Position numbers and translations under genes: made by a program. From assembly GCF_028898945.1 (NCBI RefSeq), contig NZ_CP118607.1, positions 2,528,001 through 2,592,000 on the forward strand: a stretch of 64,000 nt of DNA, given 5' to 3'. This DNA comes from Pseudomonas sp. PSKL.D1 (lineage in GTDB: Bacteria > Pseudomonadota > Gammaproteobacteria > Pseudomonadales > Pseudomonadaceae). Each line of letters starts with the position of its first letter. Within the stretch, counting starts at the first letter, position 1. Of the stretch, positions 16,853 to 26,700 are shown in pieces. Below the pieces are notes generated by a model. The model was not told where the DNA came from, did not search any database, and saw nothing but the letters and a program-made list of their open reading frames with translations.

Positions 16853-18415
16853 ATGACCAGCCTCAATGTCAGCCCGCGTACACCGCTCACGCCCCAGCAA
16901 TTGTTGACCGAACAGGTGCGCCGCATCCTGTCGGCGCCGGTGTACGACCTGGCCATTGAAACACCGCTGCAACAGGCGCCGGCCTTGTCGGCCAACCTTG
17001 GCAATCAGGTGCTGCTCAAGCGCGAAGACCTGCAACCCACGTTCTCGTTCAAGATCCGCGGTGCCTATACACGGTTGTCGCGCCTGAGCACCCTGCAGCG
17101 CGAGCGCGGGGTGATCACCGCCTCGGCGGGCAACCATGCCCAGGGGGTTGCCCTGGCGGCCGCGCACCTGGGAATCAAGGCGACCATCGTCATGCCCACC
17201 ACCACCCCTTCGCTCAAGGTCGAGGGCGTTCGTTCGCGGGGTGGGCATGTGGTGCTGCATGGCGAAAGCTTCCCCCATGCACTGGCCCATGCGCTGCAAC
17301 TGGCCGACAGCGAGGGCGCGACGTTTGTACCGCCGTACGACGACCCGGATGTCATCGCCGGGCAGGGCACCGTGGGCATGGAGATCCTGCGTCAGCAACC
17401 GGGCGCGCTGGATGCCATCTTCGTGCCGGTGGGCGGCGGAGGGCTGGTGGCGGGCATCGCTGCCTACGTGAAATACCTGCGCCCCGACGTGAAAGTGATT
17501 GGCGTGGAGCCGGAAGACTCCAATTGCCTGCAGGCTGCCATGGCGGCGGGCGAGCGGGTGATCCTGCCGCAAGTCGGCACCTTTGCCGATGGGGTGGCGG
17601 TGGCGCAGATCGGCGCCCATTGCTTCGAACTGTGCCGCCACTTCGTGGATGAAGTGGTGACCGTGAGCAGCGATGAGCTGTGTGCGGCGATCAAGGACAT
17701 CTACGACGACACCCGCTCGATCACCGAGCCATCGGGCGCCCTGGCCGTGGCCGGCATCAAGAAGTACGTGGCCCGTGAGGGTGTAGAGGGCCAGACCCTG
17801 GTGGCCATCGATTCTGGCGCCAACGTCAACTTCGACCGCCTGCGCCATGTGGCCGAGCGTGCCGAGTTGGGCGAGCAGCGCGAGGCGATCATCGCCGTGA
17901 CCATCCCCGAGCAGCCGGGCAGCTTCCGTGCGTTTTGCCAGGCGCTGGGCAAGCGGCAGATCACCGAGTTCAACTACCGCTTCTACCCGGGCAAGGAGGC
18001 GCGTTTGTTTGTGGGGGTGCAAACCCACCCGGTGCACGACCCGCGCGAGCAGTTGCTGGCCAGCCTGCGTCAGCAGGGCTACCAGGTGCTGGACCTGACC
18101 GACAACGAACTGGCCAAGCTGCACGTACGCCATACCGTGGGCGGGCATGCGGCGCCAGGGGCGGATGAGCGCGTGCTGCGCTTTGAGTTCCCGGAGCGGC
18201 CGGGGGCGTTGCTGGGCTTCTTGGAGCGGCTGGGCAAGCGGTGGAACATCAGCCTGTTCCATTACCGTAACCACGGGGCGGCGGAGGCGCGAGTGTTTGC
18301 GGCGCTGGAGGTGCCGGTGGAGGAACAGGCGGGGTTGCCGTTGGCGCTGGATGAAATGGGGTATCGGTATTGGGATGAGACTGAGAACCCGGCGTATCGG
18401 TTGTTTTTGGGGTGA
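16853..18415 (+). CDS. ilvA: Threonine deaminase (threonine ammonia-lyase, biosynthetic)
   Basis: 520 residues, the length of the allosteric biosynthetic form. The PLP lysine is Lys67 in FSFKIRGAYTRL. The serine loop is SAGNHAQGVA and the phosphate-binding loop is VGGGGLVAGIA. Two C-terminal ACT-like regulatory domains follow: one begins at QREAIIAVTIPEQPGSF and the other at RVLRFEFPERPGALLGF. These are where isoleucine and valine would act. It converts threonine to 2-oxobutanoate, the first step of isoleucine synthesis, in the cytoplasm. The start at 16853 is preceded by aaggagttgcccccg. The Ile-rich leader and terminator upstream give transcriptional attenuation in addition to the allosteric control. 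Confidence 0.96.
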   Translation: MTSLNVSPRTPLTPQQLLTEQVRRILSAPVYDLAIETPLQQAPALSANLGNQVLLKREDLQPTFSFKIRGAYTRLSRLSTLQRERGVITASAGNHAQGVALAAAHLGIKATIVMPTTTPSLKVEGVRSRGGHVVLHGESFPHALAHALQLADSEGATFVPPYDDPDVIAGQGTVGMEILRQQPGALDAIFVPVGGGGLVAGIAAYVKYLRPDVKVIGVEPEDSNCLQAAMAAGERVILPQVGTFADGVAVAQIGAHCFELCRHFVDEVVTVSSDELCAAIKDIYDDTRSITEPSGALAVAGIKKYVAREGVEGQTLVAIDSGANVNFDRLRHVAERAELGEQREAIIAVTIPEQPGSFRAFCQALGKRQITEFNYRFYPGKEARLFVGVQTHPVHDPREQLLASLRQQGYQVLDLTDNELAKLHVRHTVGGHAAPGADERVLRFEFPERPGALLGFLERLGKRWNISLFHYRNHGAAEARVFAALEVPVEEQAGLPLALDEMGYRYWDETENPAYRLFLG

Positions 18416-18470
18416 GGGTATAGGGCTGGGTTTTTGTGGTGTTGGTGAGGTCGAGCGCCGCGCGCACGGC

Positions 18471-18544
18471 GCATCGCGGCGGTCCGACGTCTCGGTAAAT
18501 CCGCTCCTACAGGTGCATGCGCAATCCCTGTAGGAGCGGATTTA
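18471..18544. repeat. REP element, inverted pair, extended form
   Basis: taaatccgctcctacagg (18496-18513) and its exact complement (18527-18544) lie between the convergent ilvA and hypothetical genes. The stretch 18471-18512 is also repeated in reverse orientation at 54522-54563, with about three mismatches over 42 bases, so the repeat unit is longer than the palindromic core. Confidence 0.85.
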
Positions 18545-18559
18545 TCCGCGATAGGGCCA

Positions 18560-19726
18560 TCACCGCTCGCGCATGAAAAACCCCGCTACAAACTTGCGAA
18601 ACGTCTCCAGGCTCTTGAAGTCGGCATACCGCTTGAAGTTCTCGGCATCGGGCTCGGGGCCGATCGGCTGCTCCAGCAGCGAAACGGACAGCACCCGGTC
18701 CTGGTCGGAGGTCAGCACCAGTTCGTCCATCACCTGGCCGCCGATCACCGGCCTGCGCATCTGCACCTTCACGCCTTTGCCGGCCATCCAGTCGATCAGC
18801 GACACCAGCGCCTTCAGCGGTTCGCGCTCTTCGTCGCGGTACACCGGGAACATATGCACGCGTGACAACACCGGCACGCTGGCCACGTGGATCAGCTCGT
18901 AATAATGGCTGCCTGCAGTGGTGGGCGAATACAGTGCAAGGGCCAGCAGCGGCCCTGAAGTGCGGCTGCCGCCCCAGTACAGGTGATGGCCCTGGAAATC
19001 GAAGCCGTCCTCGCTGCGGTTATTGAACACCTTGCGGCCTTTGACCTGGTCGACGCAGTCCAGCATCAGCCCATGGCGGCGGTGGTTGCCGAACACCGTG
19101 GCCTCGCGAAGGCGGGCCTTGAGCATCATCATGTGCTTCATGTCCAGGCGGGTTTCCAGGTAGTTGCTGGCCGGCACTCGTTCGAGCAAGGGGTAACGGC
19201 TGGCAACGCTGCGCAGTTCGGCAAACTGGCTGGTGAGGTCTTTTTTCAGGTGGGTGGCGTAGAGGTTGAGGCCGCTGATTTCGACCCAGGTCAGCAGCAG
19301 CGACAACAAGCGCTGCTGCTCGCGGCGTTCGTTGCCCTCTGCACCTTTACCGAAATCCCCGATCAGGCGCAGCGGGGTGTCTGGCGGCAGCCACGCGGCA
19401 GGGGGCGAAGGTTCCTCGGCGCGCTCGGCGGCCTCGCGTTCATCCTTGGTGAACGGGCACCCGGGTGCATGCTCGGCGGTGCCGGGGTTGTTCTTGAGAA
19501 ACAGCGTACCGGTGCTGCCGTTGAGGGTCACGTTAAGCACCGGCAGGGCATCCGTGCGGCAGTCGCAGGCCAGCCACTGGTTGGCGCTGCGCACCTTCAT
19601 CAGCAACTGGTTGGCCTGCAGCAGGCGGGGGCCGACGAGGGAGCCGCTGGCAAAGCCTGCCAACAGGTCTTCTTCGGCCGGGGTCAGGCTACGCACCTGC
19701 GCGGCGGTTTTGTCGATGATTCGCAT
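18560..19726 (-). CDS. Hypothetical protein with a possible zinc-binding cysteine cluster
   Basis: 388 residues, codon use like its neighbours, so a real gene. I do not recognise the family with certainty; DUF1173-type proteins are one possibility. No signal peptide or membrane helix is seen. Residues about 55-95 hold WLACDCRTD and then EHAPGCPF, a C-x-C...H-x3-C arrangement that could bind zinc. KHMMMLKARLREATVFGNHRR and ELIHVASVPVLSRVHMFPVY are long conserved-looking segments. It is convergent with ilvA across a REP, and 63 bases downstream of the stop of the VOC gene, on the same strand. No function is proposed. Confidence 0.75.
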   Translation of the reverse strand: MRIIDKTAAQVRSLTPAEEDLLAGFASGSLVGPRLLQANQLLMKVRSANQWLACDCRTDALPVLNVTLNGSTGTLFLKNNPGTAEHAPGCPFTKDEREAAERAEEPSPPAAWLPPDTPLRLIGDFGKGAEGNERREQQRLLSLLLTWVEISGLNLYATHLKKDLTSQFAELRSVASRYPLLERVPASNYLETRLDMKHMMMLKARLREATVFGNHRRHGLMLDCVDQVKGRKVFNNRSEDGFDFQGHHLYWGGSRTSGPLLALALYSPTTAGSHYYELIHVASVPVLSRVHMFPVYRDEEREPLKALVSLIDWMAGKGVKVQMRRPVIGGQVMDELVLTSDQDRVLSVSLLEQPIGPEPDAENFKRYADFKSLETFRKFVAGFFMRER

Positions 19727-19789
19727 GAAGCGGCTCCAGGCTACGAACCTGAAGCTTCAGGCAAACCCGTGCCGCTTTCAACTCGCGGT

Positions 19790-20257
19790 TTAGCTGCCAC
19801 CGAACATTTTTGCCGCGCGGGCGCGGATTTCTTCGACGGTGAGGTCTTCCTTGTGGGTGGAGACGAACCACATATTGCCGAACGGGTCTTTCAAGGTACC
19901 GCTGCGGTCGCCATAAAACTGGTCCTGCACCGCGTGCAATTGGGTGGCGCCGGCAGCGAGGGCTTGGGCGTAGACCTTGTCGCAGTCTTCCACGTACAGG
20001 TGCAGGCCGACGGCCGGGGCGCTGATGGTCTGGCTGGCCGCAAGGCTACCTTCCATGTCGCAGGGGTCGGCCAGCATCAGCGATGAGTCGCCGATTTTCA
20101 GCTCGGCATGGCCGACCCGGCCATCGGGGCCTTCAAGGCGGAACATCTCCTCGGCGCCAAAGGCCTGTTTGTAGAATTCGATGGCTTTGGCGGCGTCCTT
20201 GATGCCCAGGTACGGGGTGATGCTGTGCTGGCCTTCGGGGATGGGTTTGGCGGTCAT
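19790..20257 (-). CDS. VOC-family (glyoxalase/bleomycin-resistance-like, PhnB-type) protein
   Basis: 155 residues in two beta-alpha-beta-beta-beta repeats: ITPYLGIKDAAKAIEFYKQAFGAEE, shown here by its core AIEFYKQAFGAEE, and VGLHLYVEDCDKVYAQALAAG. The tail is FYGDRSGTLKDPFGNMWFVS, very typical of PhnB-like VOC proteins. Substrate unknown; no complete metal site can be assigned. The ATG at 20257 is chosen over a TTG six bases upstream because aaggag lies eight bases before the ATG. Confidence 0.9.
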   Translation of the reverse strand: MTAKPIPEGQHSITPYLGIKDAAKAIEFYKQAFGAEEMFRLEGPDGRVGHAELKIGDSSLMLADPCDMEGSLAASQTISAPAVGLHLYVEDCDKVYAQALAAGATQLHAVQDQFYGDRSGTLKDPFGNMWFVSTHKEDLTVEEIRARAAKMFGGS

Positions 20258-20324
20258 GTTCAACGCTCCTTTGCGAGGGGGCGCAGCGGTGCGCCCTGTT
20301 GCAATAGAGTCGTTTACAACGATG

Positions 20325-20355
20325 GAAAATCGACCGGGTTGCTAGATCGATTTTC
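20325..20355 (-). terminator. Possible terminator after the aldehyde dehydrogenase gene
   Basis: gaaaatcga (20325-20333) and tcgattttc (20347-20355) form a nine-base-pair hairpin just past the stop at 20371. It is AT-rich and has no long T tract, so it is a moderate candidate. Confidence 0.45.
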
Positions 20356-20370
20356 TATAACCGGCCGCCT

Positions 20371-21990
20371 TCAGAAAATGTAATCGGTGGTCAGGAAGCT
20401 GGACTGGCGATTGCGGATGATCTCGCTGATCAGTTCCTTGTTGGCCTCCAGGAAGCGCGTGGCCACCAGTGTGCGAATGGAGAACACGCGCAACGCGTCA
20501 TGCACTGACAGCGTGCCCTCGGCACTGTTCTTGCGCCCGTTGAACGGGTAGGTGTCGGGCCCGCGCTGGCACTGGGCATTGAGGTTGATGCGCCCAACCT
20601 GGTTGGCGAAGGTGTCGACCAGATTGCCGATGGTTTGCGGGTCGTTGCCGAACAGGCTCAATTGCTGGCCGTAGTCGGAATCGAGCACGTAGTCGATCAC
20701 CGTTTGCAGGTCGCGGTACGGCACCACGGGCACCACCGGGCCGAACTGCTCTTCGTGGTACACGCGCATGCTGCTGTTTACCGGGTAGAGCAGGGCGGGG
20801 TAGAAGAACGAGCCGCGGCTTTGCCCACCGCCTTGGTTCAGCACACGGGCGCCGTTGGCTGTGGCATCGGCCACCAAGCCATTGAGGTAATCGACCTTGC
20901 CAGGCTCCGGCAGCGGCGTCAGGGCCACGCCGGGTTCCCAGGGCATGCCGGGCTTGAGGGCCGCCAGTTTGCGCTGGAACTTGTCGAGAAACGGCTCGAC
21001 CACGTCTTCGTGCACGAACAGGATTTTCAATGCGGTGCAGCGCTGGCCGTTGAACGACAACGCACCGGTGACGGCTTCCTCCACGGCGTTGTCGAGGTCT
21101 ACCTGGGGCAGCACGATGCCGGGGTTCTTGGCGTCCAGGCCCAGCGCGGCGCGCAGGCGGTGGGGGCGTGGGTGGAGTTTTTTCAGGTCGCTGGCGGCCT
21201 TGTGGGTGCCGATGAAGGCAAACACATCGACATTGCCGCTGGCCATCAGTGCACTGACGGTTTCGCGGCCACGCCCATAAATCACGTTGATGACCCCGGG
21301 CGGGAAGCTGTCGCGGAAGGCTTCAAGCAAAGGGCGAATCAGCAGCACGCCGAATTTGGCCGGTTTGAACACCACGGTATTGCCCATGATCAGCGCCGGA
21401 ATCAGGGTGGTGAAGGTTTCGTTGAGCGGGTAGTTGTAAGGCCCCATGCACAACGCTACGCCCAGCGGGGCGCGACGGATCTGGCCGAGGGTGCCTTGTT
21501 CGAGCTCGAAACGGCTGGAGCGGCGGTCAAGGTCCTTGAGGGCGTTGATGGTGTCGACGATGTAGTCGCAGGTGCGGTCGAACTCTTTTTCCGAATCCTT
21601 GAGGTTTTTGCCGATTTCCCACATCAGCAGTTTCACCACGGCGGTGCGCTGCTCGCGCATGCGTGCCAAAAAGCCTTCGACGTGCTGGATACGCTCGGCC
21701 ACACGCATGTTGGGCCAGGCGCCTCGGCCCTTGTCGTAGGCCTGCACGGCAGCATCCAGCGCCGTCAGTGCGGTGTCGGCATCCAGCAGTGGGGCACTGC
21801 CCAGGATGACCTGGCGCTCACCTGCCTCGTCTTTGAGCCATACCGGGCTGCGCACGGTGGCCAGTGGGCCGTCCCAGCGCCTGAGTTCGCCATTGACCAG
21901 ATAGTCGCGTTGCTCGAGCGGCTCGCCGAGGCGCCAGGTGTCGGGGATGCTTTGCGCGGTAGGAAACAGTGAATCGAGCAGACGGTCCAT
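20371..21990 (-). CDS. Aldehyde dehydrogenase, NADP-dependent glyceraldehyde-3-phosphate dehydrogenase (GAPN) type
   Basis: 539 residues, slightly longer than most aldehyde dehydrogenases. APLGVALCMGPYNYPLNETF and NTVVFKPAKFG form the cofactor site and SFNGQRCTALKILFV holds the catalytic Cys. EEQFGPVVPVVPY and INLNAQCQRGPDTYPFNGRK are GAPN-like. The usual catalytic Glu in the ELGGKNP motif is replaced: the segment reads ALGLDAKNPGIVL. Whether this clade uses another base is not known to me. The likely role is oxidation of glyceraldehyde-3-phosphate to 3-phosphoglycerate with NADPH formation, or of a similar aldehyde, in the cytoplasm. The start ATG at 21990 is divergent from the GGDEF-EAL gene. 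Confidence 0.85.
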   Translation of the reverse strand: MDRLLDSLFPTAQSIPDTWRLGEPLEQRDYLVNGELRRWDGPLATVRSPVWLKDEAGERQVILGSAPLLDADTALTALDAAVQAYDKGRGAWPNMRVAERIQHVEGFLARMREQRTAVVKLLMWEIGKNLKDSEKEFDRTCDYIVDTINALKDLDRRSSRFELEQGTLGQIRRAPLGVALCMGPYNYPLNETFTTLIPALIMGNTVVFKPAKFGVLLIRPLLEAFRDSFPPGVINVIYGRGRETVSALMASGNVDVFAFIGTHKAASDLKKLHPRPHRLRAALGLDAKNPGIVLPQVDLDNAVEEAVTGALSFNGQRCTALKILFVHEDVVEPFLDKFQRKLAALKPGMPWEPGVALTPLPEPGKVDYLNGLVADATANGARVLNQGGGQSRGSFFYPALLYPVNSSMRVYHEEQFGPVVPVVPYRDLQTVIDYVLDSDYGQQLSLFGNDPQTIGNLVDTFANQVGRINLNAQCQRGPDTYPFNGRKNSAEGTLSVHDALRVFSIRTLVATRFLEANKELISEIIRNRQSSFLTTDYIF

Positions 21991-22129
21991 GGGTACTGCA
22001 CCTCACGTATTTAGGCCAGGTGAAACGCTTCAGCCAGCAGCATGCGCCTGGCGTAAGAAAAACACCAGTCTGGCTCAACATTGCCGAGCCTGCGCCGATA
22101 CAGGAACAATCGACTGTGTCCGCAGGCCT

Positions 22130-23734
22130 ATGATCGCTTCCAATTCTCCCTCTTCCGATGAGCACAAGTCGGTTGCCCGCAAGGTGCGCCAGGCTTTTGG
22201 TCGATTGTTGCCTGTCGCTTTTGCCGTGGCCGGCATCGGTGTGTCACTGGCTTTGGGGCACCTTGACGTGCATCACCGGCAGGATGGCCTGGGTGCCAGC
22301 CCGTTTGCCTCGCCACTGTTCTGGTTTGCGCTGGCCTGCACGGGCCTGACCACGCTGTTTCTGGCCCAGATCAACCGCAAGCAGCAGCAGTTGCAGCAGC
22401 GTAATCAGGAGCTGCGCCGTTCCCAGGCTCAGCTTGAGCGCCTGGCCCATTACGACACCATCACCGGGCTACCCAACCGTGTACTGTTTCAGCAGCAGTT
22501 GGCGCAGGCCATCCTCAAGGGCGAAGGGCTGGCTGTGCTGTTGCTGGATATCGATGGCTTCAAGCAGGTCAACGACAGCCTTGGCCACGCGATGGGCGAC
22601 TTGTTGCTGCAACAGGCCACCGCGCGTTTTTTACAGGAGTTGGACAGCCCGGACCGGGTCTGCCGGCTGGGCGGTGACGAGTTCGTGTTCATGCTGCGCG
22701 GTACCCAGGGGCAGGTCAGCCATCAGTTGGCGCACTTGCTGCGTTGCCTGCAACGGCCATTTGACCTGAACGGCAACGCCGCGCTGGTGACCGGCAGTAT
22801 CGGCCTGGCCTGGTGCCCTCAGCACGGTGCAGACGTGGGCAGCCTGCTGCGTCACGCTGATACCGCCATGTACGCAGCTAAAGAAAGTGGGCGCAATACC
22901 TGGCGGCCCTACCACGCTGACATGACTGCCCGCCTGCAGCAGCGCCTGGACCTGGAACGCAACCTGCGCCGCGCCTTGCAGGCCAATGAGTTCGAATTGT
23001 GGTACCAGCCCAAGGTCGACTTGTTCAGCGGTGGCCTGCAGGGGGTCGAAGCGCTGCTGCGCTGGCGTGACCCGGTGCATGGCTTGGTGCCGCCCGCCGA
23101 ATTCATCCCCTTGGCCGAACGCACCGGGCTGATCATTCCGCTGGGGGAGCGCGTGCTGGAGCTGGCCTGCGCGCAAATGGCCGTCTGGCGTGACGAAGAC
23201 CGGATGCCCGGGCCTCTGGCAATCAACGTGGCGGCGCTGCAGATCGAGCGCAGTGACTACGTGACCAGCCTGGCCCAGGCGCTGGAACGTCATGACTTGG
23301 CGCCCAGCCTGCTGGAGGTGGAAATCACCGAAAGCCTGCTGATGGAAAGCCAGCAGCAGGCATGTGCGGTGTTGGCCCAGTTGCAGGCCATGGGCGTGAC
23401 AACGGCCGTGGACGACTTTGGCACTGGCTATTCGTCGCTGGCTTATCTACGTGCCTTGCCCATCGACCACTTGAAGATCGACCGCGCCTTCATCAAGGAC
23501 TTGCCCGATGACGATGATGCGGTGGCCGTGGCCCGTGCCATCATCGACCTGGGGCATGCGTTGGGCTTTCGCATCACGGCAGAGGGTATCGAGACGCAGG
23601 ACCAGTACGACTTCTTGCGCAATGCCGGTTGTGACCAGGGCCAAGGCTACTTGCTGGCCCGGCCGATGCCGGCCGCGGAGCTGGCGCGCTGGCTGGCGAC
23701 CCGCATCGAGCGGGGCCGCCAGGCCGGCGCTTGA
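22130..23734 (+). CDS. GGDEF-EAL dual-domain c-di-GMP protein
   Basis: 534 residues. Two transmembrane helices (LLPVAFAVAGIGVSLALGHL and SPLFWFALACTGLTTLFLAQI) enclose a short periplasmic loop. A glutamine-rich linker follows, then a GGDEF domain with intact RLGGDEFVF (residue about 181) and an EAL domain with VEALLRW (residue about 307), NVAALQIE, DDFGTGYSSL and IKIDRAFI-like LKIDRAFIKD. Both active sites look complete, so the direction of net activity cannot be called. The ATG at 22130 is chosen because the upstream extension (from 21938) overlaps the divergent gene and has no family match; the ribosome-binding site (gcagg) is weak. It stops six bases before the stop of the LRR-toxin-like gene on the other strand. 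Confidence 0.92.
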   Translation: MIASNSPSSDEHKSVARKVRQAFGRLLPVAFAVAGIGVSLALGHLDVHHRQDGLGASPFASPLFWFALACTGLTTLFLAQINRKQQQLQQRNQELRRSQAQLERLAHYDTITGLPNRVLFQQQLAQAILKGEGLAVLLLDIDGFKQVNDSLGHAMGDLLLQQATARFLQELDSPDRVCRLGGDEFVFMLRGTQGQVSHQLAHLLRCLQRPFDLNGNAALVTGSIGLAWCPQHGADVGSLLRHADTAMYAAKESGRNTWRPYHADMTARLQQRLDLERNLRRALQANEFELWYQPKVDLFSGGLQGVEALLRWRDPVHGLVPPAEFIPLAERTGLIIPLGERVLELACAQMAVWRDEDRMPGPLAINVAALQIERSDYVTSLAQALERHDLAPSLLEVEITESLLMESQQQACAVLAQLQAMGVTTAVDDFGTGYSSLAYLRALPIDHLKIDRAFIKDLPDDDDAVAVARAIIDLGHALGFRITAEGIETQDQYDFLRNAGCDQGQGYLLARPMPAAELARWLATRIERGRQAGA

Positions 23735-23740
23735 GGGCGC

Positions 23741-26700
23741 TCAGAGTTCCAGCAGCTCCACGGCGGGGCTGTCCAGTGCAAGGTCACGGAATGCAGCGTC
23801 CACATCCATGCGCTCCAGGCGTTGCCAGAGCGCTTCGAAGCCCGCATTGAGATCGTCCAGGTCGCCGATGTCGTCGATGAGGTTGCGCAGGTCGCGGCGG
23901 TACTGCAGCGGCAGTTTCAACCACAATGCGCGTCGTTCTGCGCTGGCCTCGGCCAGCAAGGGTTGGTACTCCATGTCCGCGACCATCAGGTCTTCGCCGT
24001 GGGTTTGAAAGTACTCTTCGATTTCTTCAAGCATGGGCAAACCCAACGAAGGGCTCTCCAGGCTCAGGGCGCTGGCAGTGCGCGCAGGCAAGGTGAATCC
24101 ACCCGGCAGGCGCTGGAACTGATTGCCCGAAAGGTCGACGATTATCGGTGACTCCAGGCGCTCCAGGCCTTGGGGTAAGTGGGTCAGGCTGCAATTGACC
24201 AGAAACAGCGACGAGATCCTCGGCATGCGGCTCAAGTCGGGTGCATTGAGCAGCGGGTTTTCAGACAGTTCCAGTACCCGCAAGGCGGTCAGGCTTTCAA
24301 GCGTGACCTGAGCCTGGCTGTCCCAGGTGATGCGGTTGTGTTCCAGTTCCAGCCACTGCAGTTCTTGTGGGTTGGGGATCTGCGGCAGCCGGTCAAATCG
24401 GCAACCGGTCAGGATCAGCCGCTTCAGGTTTGGCATCCGCTGCAGCCATTGCACGGGCAGCTCGCTGAGCGCATGGTTGCCGCGCAAGTCAAGTTCGCCC
24501 ACGTGGCCGAGGCCGTCGGGCATTGCGAGGGCGTTCAAGTCGTGGTTTTCCAGTGCCAGGTCACTGAGGTCGAGGCTTTGCAGGCTTACACCGTCTGCCA
24601 GCCAGCGCACCGAGTTACGCCGCCAGCTATTGACGATTCTGGCACTGGCGCTTTGGCGGCGCGCGCTGTTCGCCCAGCGGCCGAGGTCAAGACGCAGCCG
24701 CTGCAGGGCGTTTTCGCGCAGGCGCAGTTCAGTTTCAGGTGAGCGCAAAGTACGGGCCCAGTCCTGCAAGGTTTGTTGGATGTCTTCCGGCGTGGTGGAC
24801 GGGTACAACCTGCGCAAGCGGGCCTCGACGCAATTGCTGAAGGCCAGTGAAGGCCGAGGCAGCGCTTCACCGGGCGTGCCGCCGCGAAGCCCCAGGCGCC
24901 GTGAGCCAGGGCGCTGCGCGGCAGCACCCCAAAGGCGCATTGGCCATCGCTCGCGTTCAGCCGCCACGAGCTTTTGCACCCGGCTGCGCAGCCGGGTGGC
25001 ACTGCCCCAGGTTTCCCTGAGGTATTGCGGCGCGGCTGAGTACAGTGCCTGGTAGGCATCGTTGAACAGGGGGCCGGGTGCGGGACGCTCACCCAAGTAC
25101 ACTTCATAGCCTTCGCCCGAACGCAGCAGCAGGCAGCGTTGGCCGGCCTGGGTGTCGCCGATCGAGGCCAGCAGCTCGCTGTTCGGGCTGTTGGCACGAA
25201 TATCGAGGCGCAACTCAGTGGGCCAGCGATCAAGGCGCTGCACGCATGCCAGCAACAGCCTCTCGCTGTCACGGGTGCCCAGGCCCGGTATATACAGCCC
25301 CTCAATTGCGCGGGCCAGAGCGGCTTGCGTGTCCCCTGGCGCCACGGGCGCGTGCAGGTTTACCAACGCGTCTTGCGACAGCGCTGGCAAGCGTTTGGCC
25401 AGCACCATGCGTTGCAGGGTCGATGCGAGCAACGGGGGCGTGGGTTCACCGGCCAAATGCACCGCCTGCAGGCGCGCCCGGCTGACGCCGCTGATTACCA
25501 GCGCCTGTTGCAATTCGGTGTCATTGAGCGTCGCCACCGGCAAGCCCAGCCGCCGCACGGCCTGGCTGTCGGGCCATGCCAGTGGGCTTTCGTGTTCCCC
25601 GCGCCAGCTGCCCTCGCCATTGTGTTCGAGCAATGGTTCGTAGGCGTTTGCATCTGACGGGTGTTTGATGCGCCAGCGTTGCTCGCCTTCATCCAGGCGC
25701 ACTTCGTAAAGTTCGCCGTCCATACGCATAAAAGTGGCGCCCAGGTGGGAATAAAGGCCCATCTGATTGGCGTGAAGGCCCGGTGGAAGCTGCGTGGGGC
25801 TTGCGTAACCCGTAAGGTCGGCACGCCAGAGCCGGCGGCTGCCATCCGGCATGCGTATAGGCTCAAGCTGCCTTAATACCGAGCTTTTTAGTAGTTTGAG
25901 GGCGTGGATACCGCCGATGAGGGTGAGGTTCAGTGCCACGTTCTCGACGTGCTGCAGGGCCAGGTGGCGGTCGCCAATGCTCCAGGCTTGATAACCTTCG
26001 TACACCTCGTCCATCAGTTGCCAGGCCAGTACCGCTGTCATGACAGTACCGAGTGCCGGTACGAACATGCCGGCCAGCATCAACACATTCAGGCCCAGGC
26101 TTTCCCATTGCTCAACACGACGCTGGTGCGCTTGTGCATCCACATCCGCCGTTGGTACCGCTACTGTGGCGGCTTCGGTGTGCAGGCGCGTGACATGATC
26201 GTCGTACAGGAAGGCGAACAACGGGCGTTCGATGCGGGTACACCTAAGGTGCAGGTCGGCCCCTTGGCGCACGGGCCAGGGCTGGTCATCGGGCGTGTCG
26301 CCCGTGGCATCGAGGTTCTGCCGCAGCAGGTCGGCAAACCGATGGCGCTGCGGAGTCGAGACGTAACGCTGGAAGGCTTTGCGGTAAGCCGGTTGTAGCA
26401 ATTGCGTGGCAAGGTGTTGGTGCAGGGCGGCCAGGCCTGCGAATTGCAGCACAGCCTGCTCGTCGCCTGGCAGGTAAAGCAACAGCCCGCCATGGCCATC
26501 TTCAATGATCAGCACTTCGTGAAGGGGAATGCCGAACAGGGTGGCTTGCCAGCAGGGTGTGGTGGCGCCGGCCAACAGGTTACCGATGGCATCCCGCCCC
26601 TGGCCGCTGATGGCATGGTGCAACACTGCCAGGTCTGCGGCCAGGCGCAGGCGGTCGCGCTGAACCTGGATAAAATTGGCGCGCACGGGTTGGGAGCTGT

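Noticed and set aside
23741..24090. NEL E3-ligase catalytic domain at the end of the LRR protein
   Set aside because: The C-terminal segment after the repeats is about 115 residues and has no Cys, so the catalytic C-x-D motif cannot be present.
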